A stretch of 46,343 nucleotides of DNA from Pseudomonadota bacterium (GTDB taxonomy: Bacteria; Pseudomonadota; Gammaproteobacteria; Pseudomonadales; Pseudohongiellaceae). The notes below the pieces were generated by a model. That model was not told the origin of the DNA and searched no databases. It saw only the letters and a list, made by a program, of their open reading frames with translations. The translations under genes and the position numbers were made by a program. The stretch lies in NCBI GenBank assembly GCA_027623555.1, contig JAQBSZ010000031.1:1-46343 (forward strand). Reading direction: 5' to 3'. This document shows, piece by piece, positions 35,182-43,845 of this stretch (the first letter of the stretch is position 1; each line of letters opens with the position of its first letter).

Positions 35182-36192
35182 ATGAACTTCAATGCGAATA
35201 AATGCTGTTTAATCATTGGCTTAGCTGTCTTTACCAGTCTCTCCTCGGCGTCTGTCCAGGCTCAGGAGGCTGCCTGGCAGCTGTCTCGTACCATCGATGG
35301 CCATCCCGACCTGCAGGGCGTCTGGGCCAACAATACGATTACGCCAATCGAACGACCCGAGCAGTTTTCTGACAGGGAGTTCCTAACGGCTGAAGACATT
35401 GAGTTTCTGCAGCGCCGCGTTACTGAGATTGCCAATGAAGATGGCGATGCCCTGTTCGGTGATGGTGTGCTGAGCGCTGCCGTTTCCGGTGCGACCGAGT
35501 CCTACGACCCTACAACCGGCAACTATGATCAGTCCTGGCTCGCCAATCGCAGCGTACACAAGCGTACCTCGCAGATAATCGACCCCCCCGATGGTAAGTA
35601 TCCGCCGCGCACCGAGCAATCTGTCGCCTGGGGCAATGCGATGGCGCAGCGGCGCCGTGATCATCCGGCTGACTCCTGGCTGGACCGACCGCTGGGTGAG
35701 CGTTGCCTGAGTTTTGGCGCTCCCTACCTGGGTTCGGGGTATAACAGTTATTGGCAAATCGTGCAGGCAATGGACCATGTAGTCATTGTTCAGGAAATGG
35801 CACACGATGCCCGCATTATTCCACTGCAGGAGAAGCCTCACGTAGCCGACGTTATCAAGCTCTGGCACGGAGATTCTCGTGGTTACTGGGAAGGAGATAC
35901 GCTGGTTATCGAAACCACGAATTATTCTGACCAGAGCGGCTACGGACCGGACGCCTCGGCCAAGATTAATGTCGAGCGCTTGACCCGTATCGGCGCCAAT
36001 GAATTACAGTACGAGATTACCAGTCATGACCCGGGAACTTTTGCAGGTCCCTACACGCGGCAGATAATTTTCGATCACAGCCCCGACCCAATATTCGAAT
36101 ACGCCTGCCACGAAGGGAACTATGGGATGACCAATATTCTGTCAGGACACCGGGCGCAGGAACGCCTTGAGAGCGCAACGGTTGGCAATTAA
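35182..36192 (+). CDS. Conserved secreted protein of unknown function (PDLQGVW type)
   Basis: From ATG 35182 (GGAG seven bases upstream) this is a 336-residue protein with a signal peptide ending SVQAQ. The opening GHPDLQGVWANNTITPIERP and later RDHPADSWLDRPLGERC, EMAHDARIIPL, GDSRGYWEGDTLVIETTNY and RQIIFDHSPDPIFEYACHEGNYGM are recurrent in a widespread family of exported proteobacterial and acidobacterial proteins without assigned role. An open frame extends upstream to 34909 but would overlap the lipoprotein gene, so it is not used. The rhodanese gene follows 17 bases later. Confidence 0.8.
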   Translation: MNFNANKCCLIIGLAVFTSLSSASVQAQEAAWQLSRTIDGHPDLQGVWANNTITPIERPEQFSDREFLTAEDIEFLQRRVTEIANEDGDALFGDGVLSAAVSGATESYDPTTGNYDQSWLANRSVHKRTSQIIDPPDGKYPPRTEQSVAWGNAMAQRRRDHPADSWLDRPLGERCLSFGAPYLGSGYNSYWQIVQAMDHVVIVQEMAHDARIIPLQEKPHVADVIKLWHGDSRGYWEGDTLVIETTNYSDQSGYGPDASAKINVERLTRIGANELQYEITSHDPGTFAGPYTRQIIFDHSPDPIFEYACHEGNYGMTNILSGHRAQERLESATVGN

Positions 36193-36209
36193 TCGCAAGG
36201 GAAAAATTG

Positions 36210-36608
36210 ATGGAAGTTAAGAAAGGAGTCAAGGCGCTGGTGGAAGAGGCCGAACGCCAGATTCAGACACTCACGCCGGTGGAAGTTGATCAGCGCCTGC
36301 AGCAGAAAGGTGTGTTACTGGTTGATCTGCGTGATATCCGCGAAGTTAAACGCGATGGAAAAATCCCGCAATCGCTACACGTGCCCCGGGGTATGCTTGA
36401 ATTCTGGATCGATCCGGACAGTCCTTATTACCGCACTGAATTTGACCAGGTAGAAGCAGTTATTCTCTATTGCAACAAGGGCTGGCGCTCGGCGCTGGCC
36501 GCGCAGTCCCTGCAGAGTATGGGACTGGAAAATGTCGCCCACATGCAGGGCGGCATGGAACAGTGGCAGCATGACATTGGTAGAATCGATTTCCCACCGG
36601 AACTCTAG
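36210..36608 (+). CDS. Rhodanese-like sulfurtransferase
   Basis: Single-domain rhodanese of 132 residues. The active-site loop is CNKGWRSA with the persulfide cysteine C88, preceded by the typical VLLVDLRDIREV and the phase-one motif HVPRGMLEF. It may move sulfur or sense thiols in the cytosol; there is no signal peptide. ATG at 36210 is preferred over TTG at 36207, with AAGGGA upstream. It lies 17 bases after the secreted protein gene and is likely in the same transcript. Confidence 0.9.
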   Translation: MEVKKGVKALVEEAERQIQTLTPVEVDQRLQQKGVLLVDLRDIREVKRDGKIPQSLHVPRGMLEFWIDPDSPYYRTEFDQVEAVILYCNKGWRSALAAQSLQSMGLENVAHMQGGMEQWQHDIGRIDFPPEL

Positions 36609-36651
36609 TCCTTTATTTTTGAACCCCTTTTTGGTAGCTAGACGCTGCGCA

Positions 36652-36667
36652 ATCATGCTGTCATGAT
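36652..36667. other. Inverted repeat in the spacer before the aldo-keto reductase
   Basis: ATCATG and CATGAT flank four bases. It could be an operator for a dimeric regulator, but the arms are short. The rest of the 232-base spacer 36609-36840 shows only the ribosome-binding site GAAGGAAGC before the reductase. Confidence 0.3.
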
Positions 36668-36840
36668 GTGCCGACTTTGTTGAAGCGAAAATAAACCGAG
36701 AGAATAAAAAAAATCGCTTCAGTTGAAACTTGCCACGGCTCGCTCGGTGCGGAATTATTTCGATATCGTGAAGGGGATAGCGATCACGAACACGATTTTT
36801 CACCTCTGGCATAGCTTAAAGAATAGAAGAAGGAAGCAGG

Positions 36841-37860
36841 ATGGAGTATCGCTACATTGGCAGAACTGGATTGCGCGTCTCGCCAATCTGCATGGGTACC
36901 ATGAGTTTTGGTACCTGGAGTGATCGCAAGGAATCTTTCAAGATTCTCGAAACAGCTTATGGTCGTGGGATTAATTTTTTCGATTCCGCCGAAGTCTATC
37001 CCGTTCCACCCACGGTCGAATTGGCAGGATTGACTGAAGAAATCTTCGGCGAGTGGATCAAGACCAAGCCGCGTGACTCGTTAATTATCGCCACCAAGAT
37101 AGCTGGTGCTGCCTCGGGCTGGTTTGTACCGCCGATTCGCAGCGGCCTTACCGCCATAGACAGGCATCATGTTGAACAGGCAGTGGAGGGGAGTCTGCGC
37201 CGCCTGGGAGTGGATTATATCGATCTCTACCAGGTGCATTGGCCAGACACAGTGGTGCCTATTGATGAATCGATGGAAGCTCTCGATCGGATGGTGGAGG
37301 CAGGCAAGGTCAGGTATCTGGGTACATCGAACGAAAATGCCTACGGGCTTACCAAGGCCAATACCATCTCAGACTACGAAGGGTGGGCTCGCTTCGAATC
37401 GATTCAAAACAATTTCTCTCTGCTTAACCGGCGTTTCTTCGACGAACTGGCTAATGTCTGCAAAAGGGAGCAAGTGTCACTTCTACCCTACTCTCCAATT
37501 GGGGGAGGCGTACTCAGCGGTAAGTACAATAGCGGAAAATTTCCAGCCGGAACTCGCTTCGGTGAATACCACAGCGATCCCAATCCGCGCCAGCAAGCTA
37601 TGGCTCAACGCTTCGTTAATGAAGGCACCCTGGCATCGACACAAAAATACCTGGAGATAGCCAGGCAGGCGGGCATGTCACCAGTCACTCTGGCGACAGC
37701 CTGGAGCATGCATTTCGATTTCGTAGCCTCCACCATTATCGGAGCTCGCACAGCCGGGCAGTTGGAAGCGGCATTCGCGGCCCTGGATGTCAGGCTGGAT
37801 GAGGCATTACTAAAAAGTTGTGATGAAGTACATGAGCAGATTCCTTATCCGATGGGTTAG
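36841..37860 (+). CDS. Aldo/keto reductase (Tas-like)
   Basis: NADPH-dependent carbonyl reductase of 339 residues with a TIM barrel. The catalytic tetrad is D48 and Y53 (FFDSAEVY), K86 (IIATKIAG) and H133 (YQVHWPD). The N-terminal MEYRYIGRTGLRVSPICMGTM and the C-terminal STIIGARTAGQLEAA cofactor loop are canonical. The sequence is closest to E. coli Tas among well-known members. Its 3' end overlaps the start region of the nuclease-like gene by 41 bases, so the two are probably co-transcribed. Substrate unknown. Confidence 0.93.
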   Translation: MEYRYIGRTGLRVSPICMGTMSFGTWSDRKESFKILETAYGRGINFFDSAEVYPVPPTVELAGLTEEIFGEWIKTKPRDSLIIATKIAGAASGWFVPPIRSGLTAIDRHHVEQAVEGSLRRLGVDYIDLYQVHWPDTVVPIDESMEALDRMVEAGKVRYLGTSNENAYGLTKANTISDYEGWARFESIQNNFSLLNRRFFDELANVCKREQVSLLPYSPIGGGVLSGKYNSGKFPAGTRFGEYHSDPNPRQQAMAQRFVNEGTLASTQKYLEIARQAGMSPVTLATAWSMHFDFVASTIIGARTAGQLEAAFAALDVRLDEALLKSCDEVHEQIPYPMG

Positions 37861-38659
37861 TGCCCTGACACTGTTGCTGTCTACGTTCGGCAGCCACGGT
37901 CAGACGATACACATCGCGCATTGCATGACCGCTTGTCCCAGCGGATCTTCTCCAGCAAATGAAATTGTCGTTCGACATCTGTATGCGGCCTCGATCAATG
38001 CCGAAACGGGATTGGCGGATTGGGTGGCGTATCGAATTCTTGAAGACTCTGTGGGCGTTGCATCTCTGCTCAGGCGTTGGTGGCAGCAGGACGAGCTTCT
38101 GCCCGGCACTGCGATTATAGAAGAGGGTGTGGACAGGCCCGGCTTCACACAACCAGATCTCACTGATCAGCCGGACCGTTCCTATCGGATTAACGAGATA
38201 GTCTTTTCCTCAGAAGAGCGGGGGCGACTGGTGCCCTTGACAAGTTTCGCCGACACGCCCTACTGGGAGGAGTTGAATAACCTCACGAATATGGCACCAC
38301 TGCCTGCCGATCTGCGTACAGGTAGCTGGGCCAGGTTGGAACAGGCTATCAATGAACTGGCAGCGACTGAAGGCGAATTGTTCGTGGTTAGCGGGCCAAT
38401 CTATGAAATTTCTGCGCCGCTGAGTATCCAGGCCAATGGGTACAGTGAGCAGGCGTCTGCCTTCTTCAAGGTAGTAGCGACCCGTTCGCATTATGCCGCT
38501 TTCCTGTTCGATCATGCAGTGTCTGGCACGGCTAACTATTGTGATCATCGTAGTACTTTGCAGCAGATTCAGAGCCGCAGTGGACTAACCTTGTTTCCAG
38601 ATCTGCTACAAATGGGAAGCCCGGATCTGGCTGCCCGTTTGCGGTGCAATTCAAACTAA
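37820..38659 (+). CDS. Exported NUC1-family nuclease homologue lacking catalytic residues
   Basis: A 279-residue exported protein (signal about 9-28, GSHGQ) of the DNA/RNA non-specific endonuclease family. The family blocks are recognisable: NAETGLADWVAYRI, then ERGRLVPLTSF (133-143), NLTNMAP and SWARLEQ, and FVVSGPIYE. In Serratia nuclease DRGH carries the general base His89 and LNQG the magnesium ligand Asn119. Here they are R136 and R166, while the Glu127 equivalent E174 is kept. It is therefore probably inactive as a nuclease, or repurposed. GTG 37820, ATG 37823 and ATG 37832 are all possible starts; all overlap the reductase gene. Confidence 0.82.
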   Translation: MMKYMSRFLIRWVSALTLLLSTFGSHGQTIHIAHCMTACPSGSSPANEIVVRHLYAASINAETGLADWVAYRILEDSVGVASLLRRWWQQDELLPGTAIIEEGVDRPGFTQPDLTDQPDRSYRINEIVFSSEERGRLVPLTSFADTPYWEELNNLTNMAPLPADLRTGSWARLEQAINELAATEGELFVVSGPIYEISAPLSIQANGYSEQASAFFKVVATRSHYAAFLFDHAVSGTANYCDHRSTLQQIQSRSGLTLFPDLLQMGSPDLAARLRCNSN

Positions 38660-38680
38660 ACAACCTGAAGGAACGAGCCA

Positions 38681-39373
38681 ATGGCACTGGTATTTTCTCC
38701 TGAACCCAATCCAGAAGTTCCCGTACAGGGATCGGATGATACGTTTCCAGTTAATCGCATTTACTGTGTCGGTCAGAATTATGGCGACCATGTGAAAGAG
38801 ATGGGTGGAGATCCGAAAAAGAATCCTCCGGTGTTCTTCAGTAAACCTGCTAATGCCATTGTCACAAATAACCAGGCTGTGCGTTATCCCTCGGCAACGA
38901 AGGAGCTTCATCACGAAGTTGAGCTGGTGGTTGCCTTAGGGGGCGGTGGCATGGATATCGGAATAGCAGCCGCGCTGGCCTGTGTTTTCGGCTACGCGGT
39001 CGGAATCGATTTTACGCGCCGAGACTTACAGGCCGAGGCCAAGAAGAAGGGCAAACCCTGGGACACCGCCAAGGGCTTCGATCAGTCGGCACCCATTTCG
39101 GCAATCAAGCAGGTAGTGGCGGATTGCCATCCTGTCTCCGGGCGTATTGCCTTGTCTGTAAATAGGGAAATGCGGCAGGATGCCGACCTGTCGGACATGA
39201 TCTGGTCGGTCGCGGAAATCATTAGTGAGTTATCCCGCTACTACGAACTGAAAGCAGGTGACTTGATATTCACGGGTACGCCTGCGGGTGTGGCAAGTGT
39301 AATCGCTGGTGATCATATCCAGGCTCAGATCGAGTCTGTTGGTGAGATTGATTTTAAACTCATCGCCGGGTGA
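38681..39373 (+). CDS. Fumarylacetoacetate hydrolase family protein
   Basis: A 230-residue single-domain FAH-fold hydrolase, close to fumarylpyruvate/acylpyruvate hydrolases. The metal-binding acidic residues lie in HHEVELVVALG, and GIDFTRRDLQ, KGKPWDTAKGFDQSAP and LIFTGTPAGV are characteristic. These enzymes cleave C-C bonds of diketo acids or decarboxylate oxaloacetate in aromatic or sugar-acid catabolism. ATG follows AAGGAAC by seven bases. The SLC13 transporter gene starts at its 3' end, which suggests import and breakdown of a carboxylate. Confidence 0.9.
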   Translation: MALVFSPEPNPEVPVQGSDDTFPVNRIYCVGQNYGDHVKEMGGDPKKNPPVFFSKPANAIVTNNQAVRYPSATKELHHEVELVVALGGGGMDIGIAAALACVFGYAVGIDFTRRDLQAEAKKKGKPWDTAKGFDQSAPISAIKQVVADCHPVSGRIALSVNREMRQDADLSDMIWSVAEIISELSRYYELKAGDLIFTGTPAGVASVIAGDHIQAQIESVGEIDFKLIAG

Positions 39374-39381
39374 TAGGTTCC

Positions 39382-41163
39382 ATGACTTTTCAACAGGCAG
39401 TTCTGCTTCTGATCCTGGCTGCCCTGCTTGGATTGTTAGTGTGGGGTCGCTGGCGCTACGACATAGTAACGCTCGGTGCCCTGTTTACTGCCGGGGTATT
39501 CGGACTGGTACCGCAGGCGGAGTTGTTCTCAGGTTTTGGCAATCCGGCCACCATAACCGTCGTGTTAGTGCTGATAGTCAGCTTCGGGCTCACCAAATCC
39601 GGTGCCGTGGGTTTCCTTACAGAGCTAATTGAACCAGTCTCCACGCGCCCCTATTTGCATATCGCCACGTTGACCTTCCTGGCCGCATTTCTTTCCATGT
39701 TTATGAATAATGTCGGTGCGCTGGCACTTCTGATGCCGATAGCAATCCAATCCACGAGCAAAGCCGGCCGACCACCGGCAGAAGTGTTAATGCCGCTTTC
39801 ATTCGGCTCCATCCTTGGTGGTTTGGTAACCCAGATCGGCACGCCGCCTAATATTCTAATCGCCAACTATCGACGTGAAGTGACAGGCGAATCTTTTACT
39901 ATGTTCGATTTTGCTCCGGTAGGTGGGGGAATTGCTATCTGCGGAATCCTGTTTATGCTCCTGGTGGGGTGGAAGTTGGTAAAAGTTCGCAAGAAAAGTG
40001 CAGGTCTTGAACTGTTCGATGTTGAAGAATACCTGTTCGAGCTTAAGCTAACTAAGGAGTCGTCCTTCAAAGGGAAGCCACTGGGCGAGCTGAAAGATGC
40101 TCTGCAGAAACAGGATCTGGAGTTATTGGGCATGGTGCACAAGCGCGAAAAGATTCCGGATATCTGGCGTCATCGCCGTCAGGTCATCGCTGTGAATGAT
40201 CTGCTGATGATCCAGGGATCTCATGATGGAGTCGATAAATTTGCCACTGCCAATAAGATGCAGATGATTTCGGCGGAGAACGCACAGAAAGATATTCTTC
40301 ATTCCAAAGACTCAAGAATTACGGAAGTAGTTGTCACTCCTGGATCTTTAGTAGTTGGGCAAACTCCCGCTGATATCCTCTTTAATAGAAAGTTTAATAT
40401 TAATCTTCTGGCAGCCTCGAGATCCGGTACTCCCCATCGCAGCCGTTTGCGCGAATTTAAGTTCAATGTGGGAGACGTGTTACTTTTACATGGTGATGAA
40501 ATTGATATTCAGGATGCCATTCTCAAACTGAATTGCTACCCACTTGCAGAGCGAAATCTGGACCTGAAGCGCTCCAATAAATCTATGCCGGCCTTACTGA
40601 CGTTTGTCATTGCAATTTCGTTGGCCGCTTTTGGGGTAATCTCAATTCAGTTAGCTCTCGGAGCGGCGACAGTGGTCATGGCAATATTGAATATCGTACC
40701 GGTCCGAGAATTCTACGATGGAGTGGATTGGCCAGTGGTGATTTTGTTGGGAGCGATGATCCCCCTTGGAGCTGCACTGGAAACTACCGGGACAACAACG
40801 CTGCTCGTAAATGCAATTCTTGGCTTGGCAGGTGGTCTGTCACCGGTACTGATTGTCGCCTTGATTCTGATCATAACGATGACCGTGTCGGATGTTCTTA
40901 ACAATGCGGCGACTGCCATCCTGATGGCGCCAATTGCCTACAATATAGCCCTCTCTCTGGATCTTAATCCCGATGCTTTTCTGATGGCGGTGGCAGTTGG
41001 CGCGTCCTGTGCTTTTCTTACTCCGATCGGACATCAAAACAATGCGCTTATAATGGGACCAGGTGGATATAAATTTGGAGACTACTGGCGCATGGGGCTT
41101 CCACTGGAAATAATAATTGTTGCAGTCGCTCTGCCGTTGTTACTCATATTCTGGCCAATCTAG
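39382..41163 (+). CDS. SLC13-family anion/dicarboxylate transporter with RCK_C domains
   Basis: Inner-membrane permease of 593 residues. Two hydrophobic halves (about 1-205 and 400-593) flank two cytosolic TrkA-C/RCK_C domains (about 220-375). The half-site motifs are MNNVGALALLMP near 115 and VLNNAATAILMAP in the second half, as in sodium:sulfate/dicarboxylate symporters; GTPPNILI is also typical. The transported anion (dicarboxylate or sulfate) is not clear. ATG 39382 is preferred; a GTG at 39370 would overlap the FAH stop (GTGA). It is probably co-transcribed with the FAH gene. Confidence 0.92.
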   Translation: MTFQQAVLLLILAALLGLLVWGRWRYDIVTLGALFTAGVFGLVPQAELFSGFGNPATITVVLVLIVSFGLTKSGAVGFLTELIEPVSTRPYLHIATLTFLAAFLSMFMNNVGALALLMPIAIQSTSKAGRPPAEVLMPLSFGSILGGLVTQIGTPPNILIANYRREVTGESFTMFDFAPVGGGIAICGILFMLLVGWKLVKVRKKSAGLELFDVEEYLFELKLTKESSFKGKPLGELKDALQKQDLELLGMVHKREKIPDIWRHRRQVIAVNDLLMIQGSHDGVDKFATANKMQMISAENAQKDILHSKDSRITEVVVTPGSLVVGQTPADILFNRKFNINLLAASRSGTPHRSRLREFKFNVGDVLLLHGDEIDIQDAILKLNCYPLAERNLDLKRSNKSMPALLTFVIAISLAAFGVISIQLALGAATVVMAILNIVPVREFYDGVDWPVVILLGAMIPLGAALETTGTTTLLVNAILGLAGGLSPVLIVALILIITMTVSDVLNNAATAILMAPIAYNIALSLDLNPDAFLMAVAVGASCAFLTPIGHQNNALIMGPGGYKFGDYWRMGLPLEIIIVAVALPLLLIFWPI

Positions 41164-41296
41164 AATGTAACGTGCCAGGTGAACCTCTCTGATTGCAGCG
41201 CAGTTAGTTGCTTTCTATACAACCTGAATGAAATTTGTAGATGCCTTTCTTGACTTAATTTGTTACATGTACGGTAATTTCCTGTATTTAAATTGC

Positions 41297-41329
41297 TTGA
41301 CAAAACAGTATCATGGTTTGGTTTACTAA
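41297..41329 (+). promoter_or_regulatory. Possible sigma-70 promoter of the ATP-grasp gene
   Basis: A perfect -35 TTGACA (41297-41302) is followed by an AT-rich TTTACTAAT (41322-41330). The spacer to the best -10 (TACTAA) is about 21 bases, longer than usual, so this is uncertain. It sits in the 269-base spacer before the ATP-grasp/alpha-E operon. Confidence 0.3.
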
Positions 41330-41432
41330 TTAGTGTGAATTGATGCGAAAACGCAACCTTTCTAGACGATTGAATTGCGAGTTGGGACAGAATGCATTAA
41401 CGTAGCGCTATGCTTGAGAGAGATTCAGATCG

Positions 41433-42878
41433 ATGCGGGTAAATTGGAAGACCTATAACCCGGGAAATTTTTTTGACGAAATAATCAGTAGTCCTGGCTA
41501 TGCGCGTAAACCTGCACGCAGACTGGCCAGTTATCTGCACTCTTTAACCCATGAAAAACTGCAGGAGAAGAAAACAGCGGCTGCACTCGCTATCAAAACT
41601 ATGGGCATCTCTTTCACTGTTTACAGTGATGCCGGCAATATAGATCGAGAGTGGCCGTTTGACATTATCCCCCGCGTAATCGCCGAGAAAGAATGGAACC
41701 GCACCAGTAAGGGTCTCAAGCAGCGTCTGCGCGCGCTAAACCTGTTCATCAATGACATTTATAACAAGCAGCAGGTATTCAAGGACAAGCTGCTCCCCAA
41801 AGAGCTGATCCTGAATTCTGGAAATTTTCGCGAGCAGTGCCTCGGCGTTCAGCCGAAGTACAAAGTCTGGGCGCATATTTGCGGTACCGATCTTGTCAAG
41901 GATAAGGACGGTAAATTCTATGTGCTGGAAGATAACCTGCGAGTGCCATCCGGTGTCTCCTATATGCTCGAGAACAGGCGTGTTACCAAGCGCGTATTTC
42001 CAGAGTTATTCGAAGATTCCTACGATGTGCGACCGGTTACAGAATATCCCGCCCAACTCCTGGAAACGCTGAATTCAATCTCACCCAGGAGACTGAAATC
42101 TCCCGAAGTAGTAGTCCTGACCCCGGGGATATTCAATTCGGCTTATTTCGAACACTCGTATCTGGCCCAGCGCATGGGCGCGGAACTGGTGGAAGGCGGA
42201 GACCTTGTGGTGGAGAGAGAAAAGGTATACATGCGCACGGTTGCCGGTTTGTCGCAGGTGGATGTCATCTACCGGCGTATCGATGATTTGTTTCTCGATC
42301 CGTCTGTTTTTCATAAGGGATCTGTACTGGGTGTCAGTGGGCTCTTTAACGCCTGGCTGAAGGGAAATGTGGCACTTGCCAACGCCCCTGGCGCCGGTGT
42401 TGCCGACGACAAAGTTATCTACACTTACGTTCCACAGATTATCAAGTACTACCTCGATGAAGATCCGATTATTCCTAACGTGCAGAGCTATCTCTGTGTT
42501 GACCCGAAGCAAAGGCAGCACGTCTTGCAGAACCTGGACAAGTTAGTCGTGAAGCCGGCAAACGAGTCAGGCGGTTATGGCATGTTGATCGGTCCGCAAG
42601 CAAGCAAGAAACAACTCGCTGATTTCGCCGCGCGCATCAAGGCGAATCCGCGCAATTACATGGCGCAGCCACTGATCGCGCTCTCCACGGTGCCGGTGTT
42701 GGGTGACCACAAGGTTGAGCCGCGCCACGTAGATTTGCGACCTTTCGTACTACAGGCGAAAGATTCATATGTGACAGCCGGTGGTCTCACCCGGGTTGCC
42801 ATGGTGAAAGGATCATACGTGGTGAATTCCTCGCAAGGCGGAGGAAGTAAAGACACCTGGATCATAGGAGACGATTAG
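41433..42878 (+). CDS. Circularly permuted ATP-grasp protein (COG2308)
   Basis: A 481-residue cytosolic protein of the circularly permuted type 2 ATP-grasp family. Visible blocks include FINDIYNKQQVFKD, YVLEDNLRVPSGVSYMLENR, the DVIYRRIDDLFLDP strand, GVADDKVIYTYVPQIIKYY and LVVKPANESGGYGMLIGP, which supply the ATP-binding and metal ligands. Comparative genomics predicts that this family ligates amino acids or peptides together with the alpha-E protein. That gene follows 13 bases later, and a metallopeptidase and a proteasome-like protease are adjacent. Enzymatic product is not known. Confidence 0.94.
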   Translation: MRVNWKTYNPGNFFDEIISSPGYARKPARRLASYLHSLTHEKLQEKKTAAALAIKTMGISFTVYSDAGNIDREWPFDIIPRVIAEKEWNRTSKGLKQRLRALNLFINDIYNKQQVFKDKLLPKELILNSGNFREQCLGVQPKYKVWAHICGTDLVKDKDGKFYVLEDNLRVPSGVSYMLENRRVTKRVFPELFEDSYDVRPVTEYPAQLLETLNSISPRRLKSPEVVVLTPGIFNSAYFEHSYLAQRMGAELVEGGDLVVEREKVYMRTVAGLSQVDVIYRRIDDLFLDPSVFHKGSVLGVSGLFNAWLKGNVALANAPGAGVADDKVIYTYVPQIIKYYLDEDPIIPNVQSYLCVDPKQRQHVLQNLDKLVVKPANESGGYGMLIGPQASKKQLADFAARIKANPRNYMAQPLIALSTVPVLGDHKVEPRHVDLRPFVLQAKDSYVTAGGLTRVAMVKGSYVVNSSQGGGSKDTWIIGDD

Positions 42879-42891
42879 GTTCGTAACAAAT

Positions 42892-43842
42892 ATGTTGTTA
42901 TCCAGAGTAGCAGAACGCGTTTACTGGCAAGCCCGTTACCTTGAACGGGTTGAGAATATGGCACGTCTGTTGGAGGTGTTTTCAACTTTAATGCTGGACT
43001 TGCCACCAGGAACGAAGCTGGGTTGGCGCACACTGGTGCAGATTACCGGATCGGAAATTGCTTTCGATGGGCGCTATAAACAACCCACAGAGCGCAACGT
43101 CATCCAGTTCCTGCTATTCGAGAACAACGGCATGTCGATCCTGGATATTCTGTCACTCGCGCGCGAGAACGCGCGCACCACTAGAGAGATCATGCCCACG
43201 GAGGCGTTTGAAGAAATCAATAACCTCTACTTCTACGTTCGAGACAGAGCTGCCAAGACCCTAACTCGAGGTGAACGACATAAGATGCTGGATGAGGTTA
43301 TTGCTGCCTGCCAGCAAATCTGGGGAATGCTGGCAGGCACCATGAGTCGAGACGAGGCGTACAGCTTCGTGCGTCTGGGGCGCGGCCTGGAACGAGCCGA
43401 CATGACGACCCGAATAGTCGATGTGGGTTCGGGAAACATGCTGCCGTCGTTGAGCAGTACTGAAGCGCAACCGGTAAGGGTTGAGCCGTATGAGAATATT
43501 CTCTGGATGAACATTCTCCGTTCACAGAGTGCTTACCAGATGTACCGACAACATGTTCGCAACCGAATCAGTGCGGTGGATGTGGTCAAGTTTCTCCTGC
43601 AAAACAACGAATTCCCCCGAGCCACTGCGCACAATTTAACGACGCTTTCAAAGGTGCTGGCAAGATTACCAAATAATACGGGTGTTGCCAGGCAGGTAAA
43701 TAAAACCCGGCAAATGGTGCAGCGCGCCAATGTCAACAGGTTGTTAAAGCGCGGATTGTTACGCTACATCGACAAATTACAGATAGAGATGGCTGCGATT
43801 CATCAAAAAATTGCGGAGACCTGGTTTCTCCCCTACAAGTAG
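42892..43842 (+). CDS. Alpha-E domain protein (COG2307)
   Basis: A 316-residue all-helical protein with the family opening MLLSRVAERVYWQARYLERVENMARL. Blocks NARTTREIMPTEAFEEIN and FVRLGRGLERADMTTRIVD are typical. Alpha-E proteins always accompany circularly permuted ATP-grasp proteins or are fused to them; their biochemical role is unknown, perhaps as a substrate or partner of the ligase. It lies 13 bases after the ATP-grasp gene and 3 bases before the metallopeptidase gene, clearly one operon. Confidence 0.94.
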   Translation: MLLSRVAERVYWQARYLERVENMARLLEVFSTLMLDLPPGTKLGWRTLVQITGSEIAFDGRYKQPTERNVIQFLLFENNGMSILDILSLARENARTTREIMPTEAFEEINNLYFYVRDRAAKTLTRGERHKMLDEVIAACQQIWGMLAGTMSRDEAYSFVRLGRGLERADMTTRIVDVGSGNMLPSLSSTEAQPVRVEPYENILWMNILRSQSAYQMYRQHVRNRISAVDVVKFLLQNNEFPRATAHNLTTLSKVLARLPNNTGVARQVNKTRQMVQRANVNRLLKRGLLRYIDKLQIEMAAIHQKIAETWFLPYK

Positions 43843-43845
43843 CCA

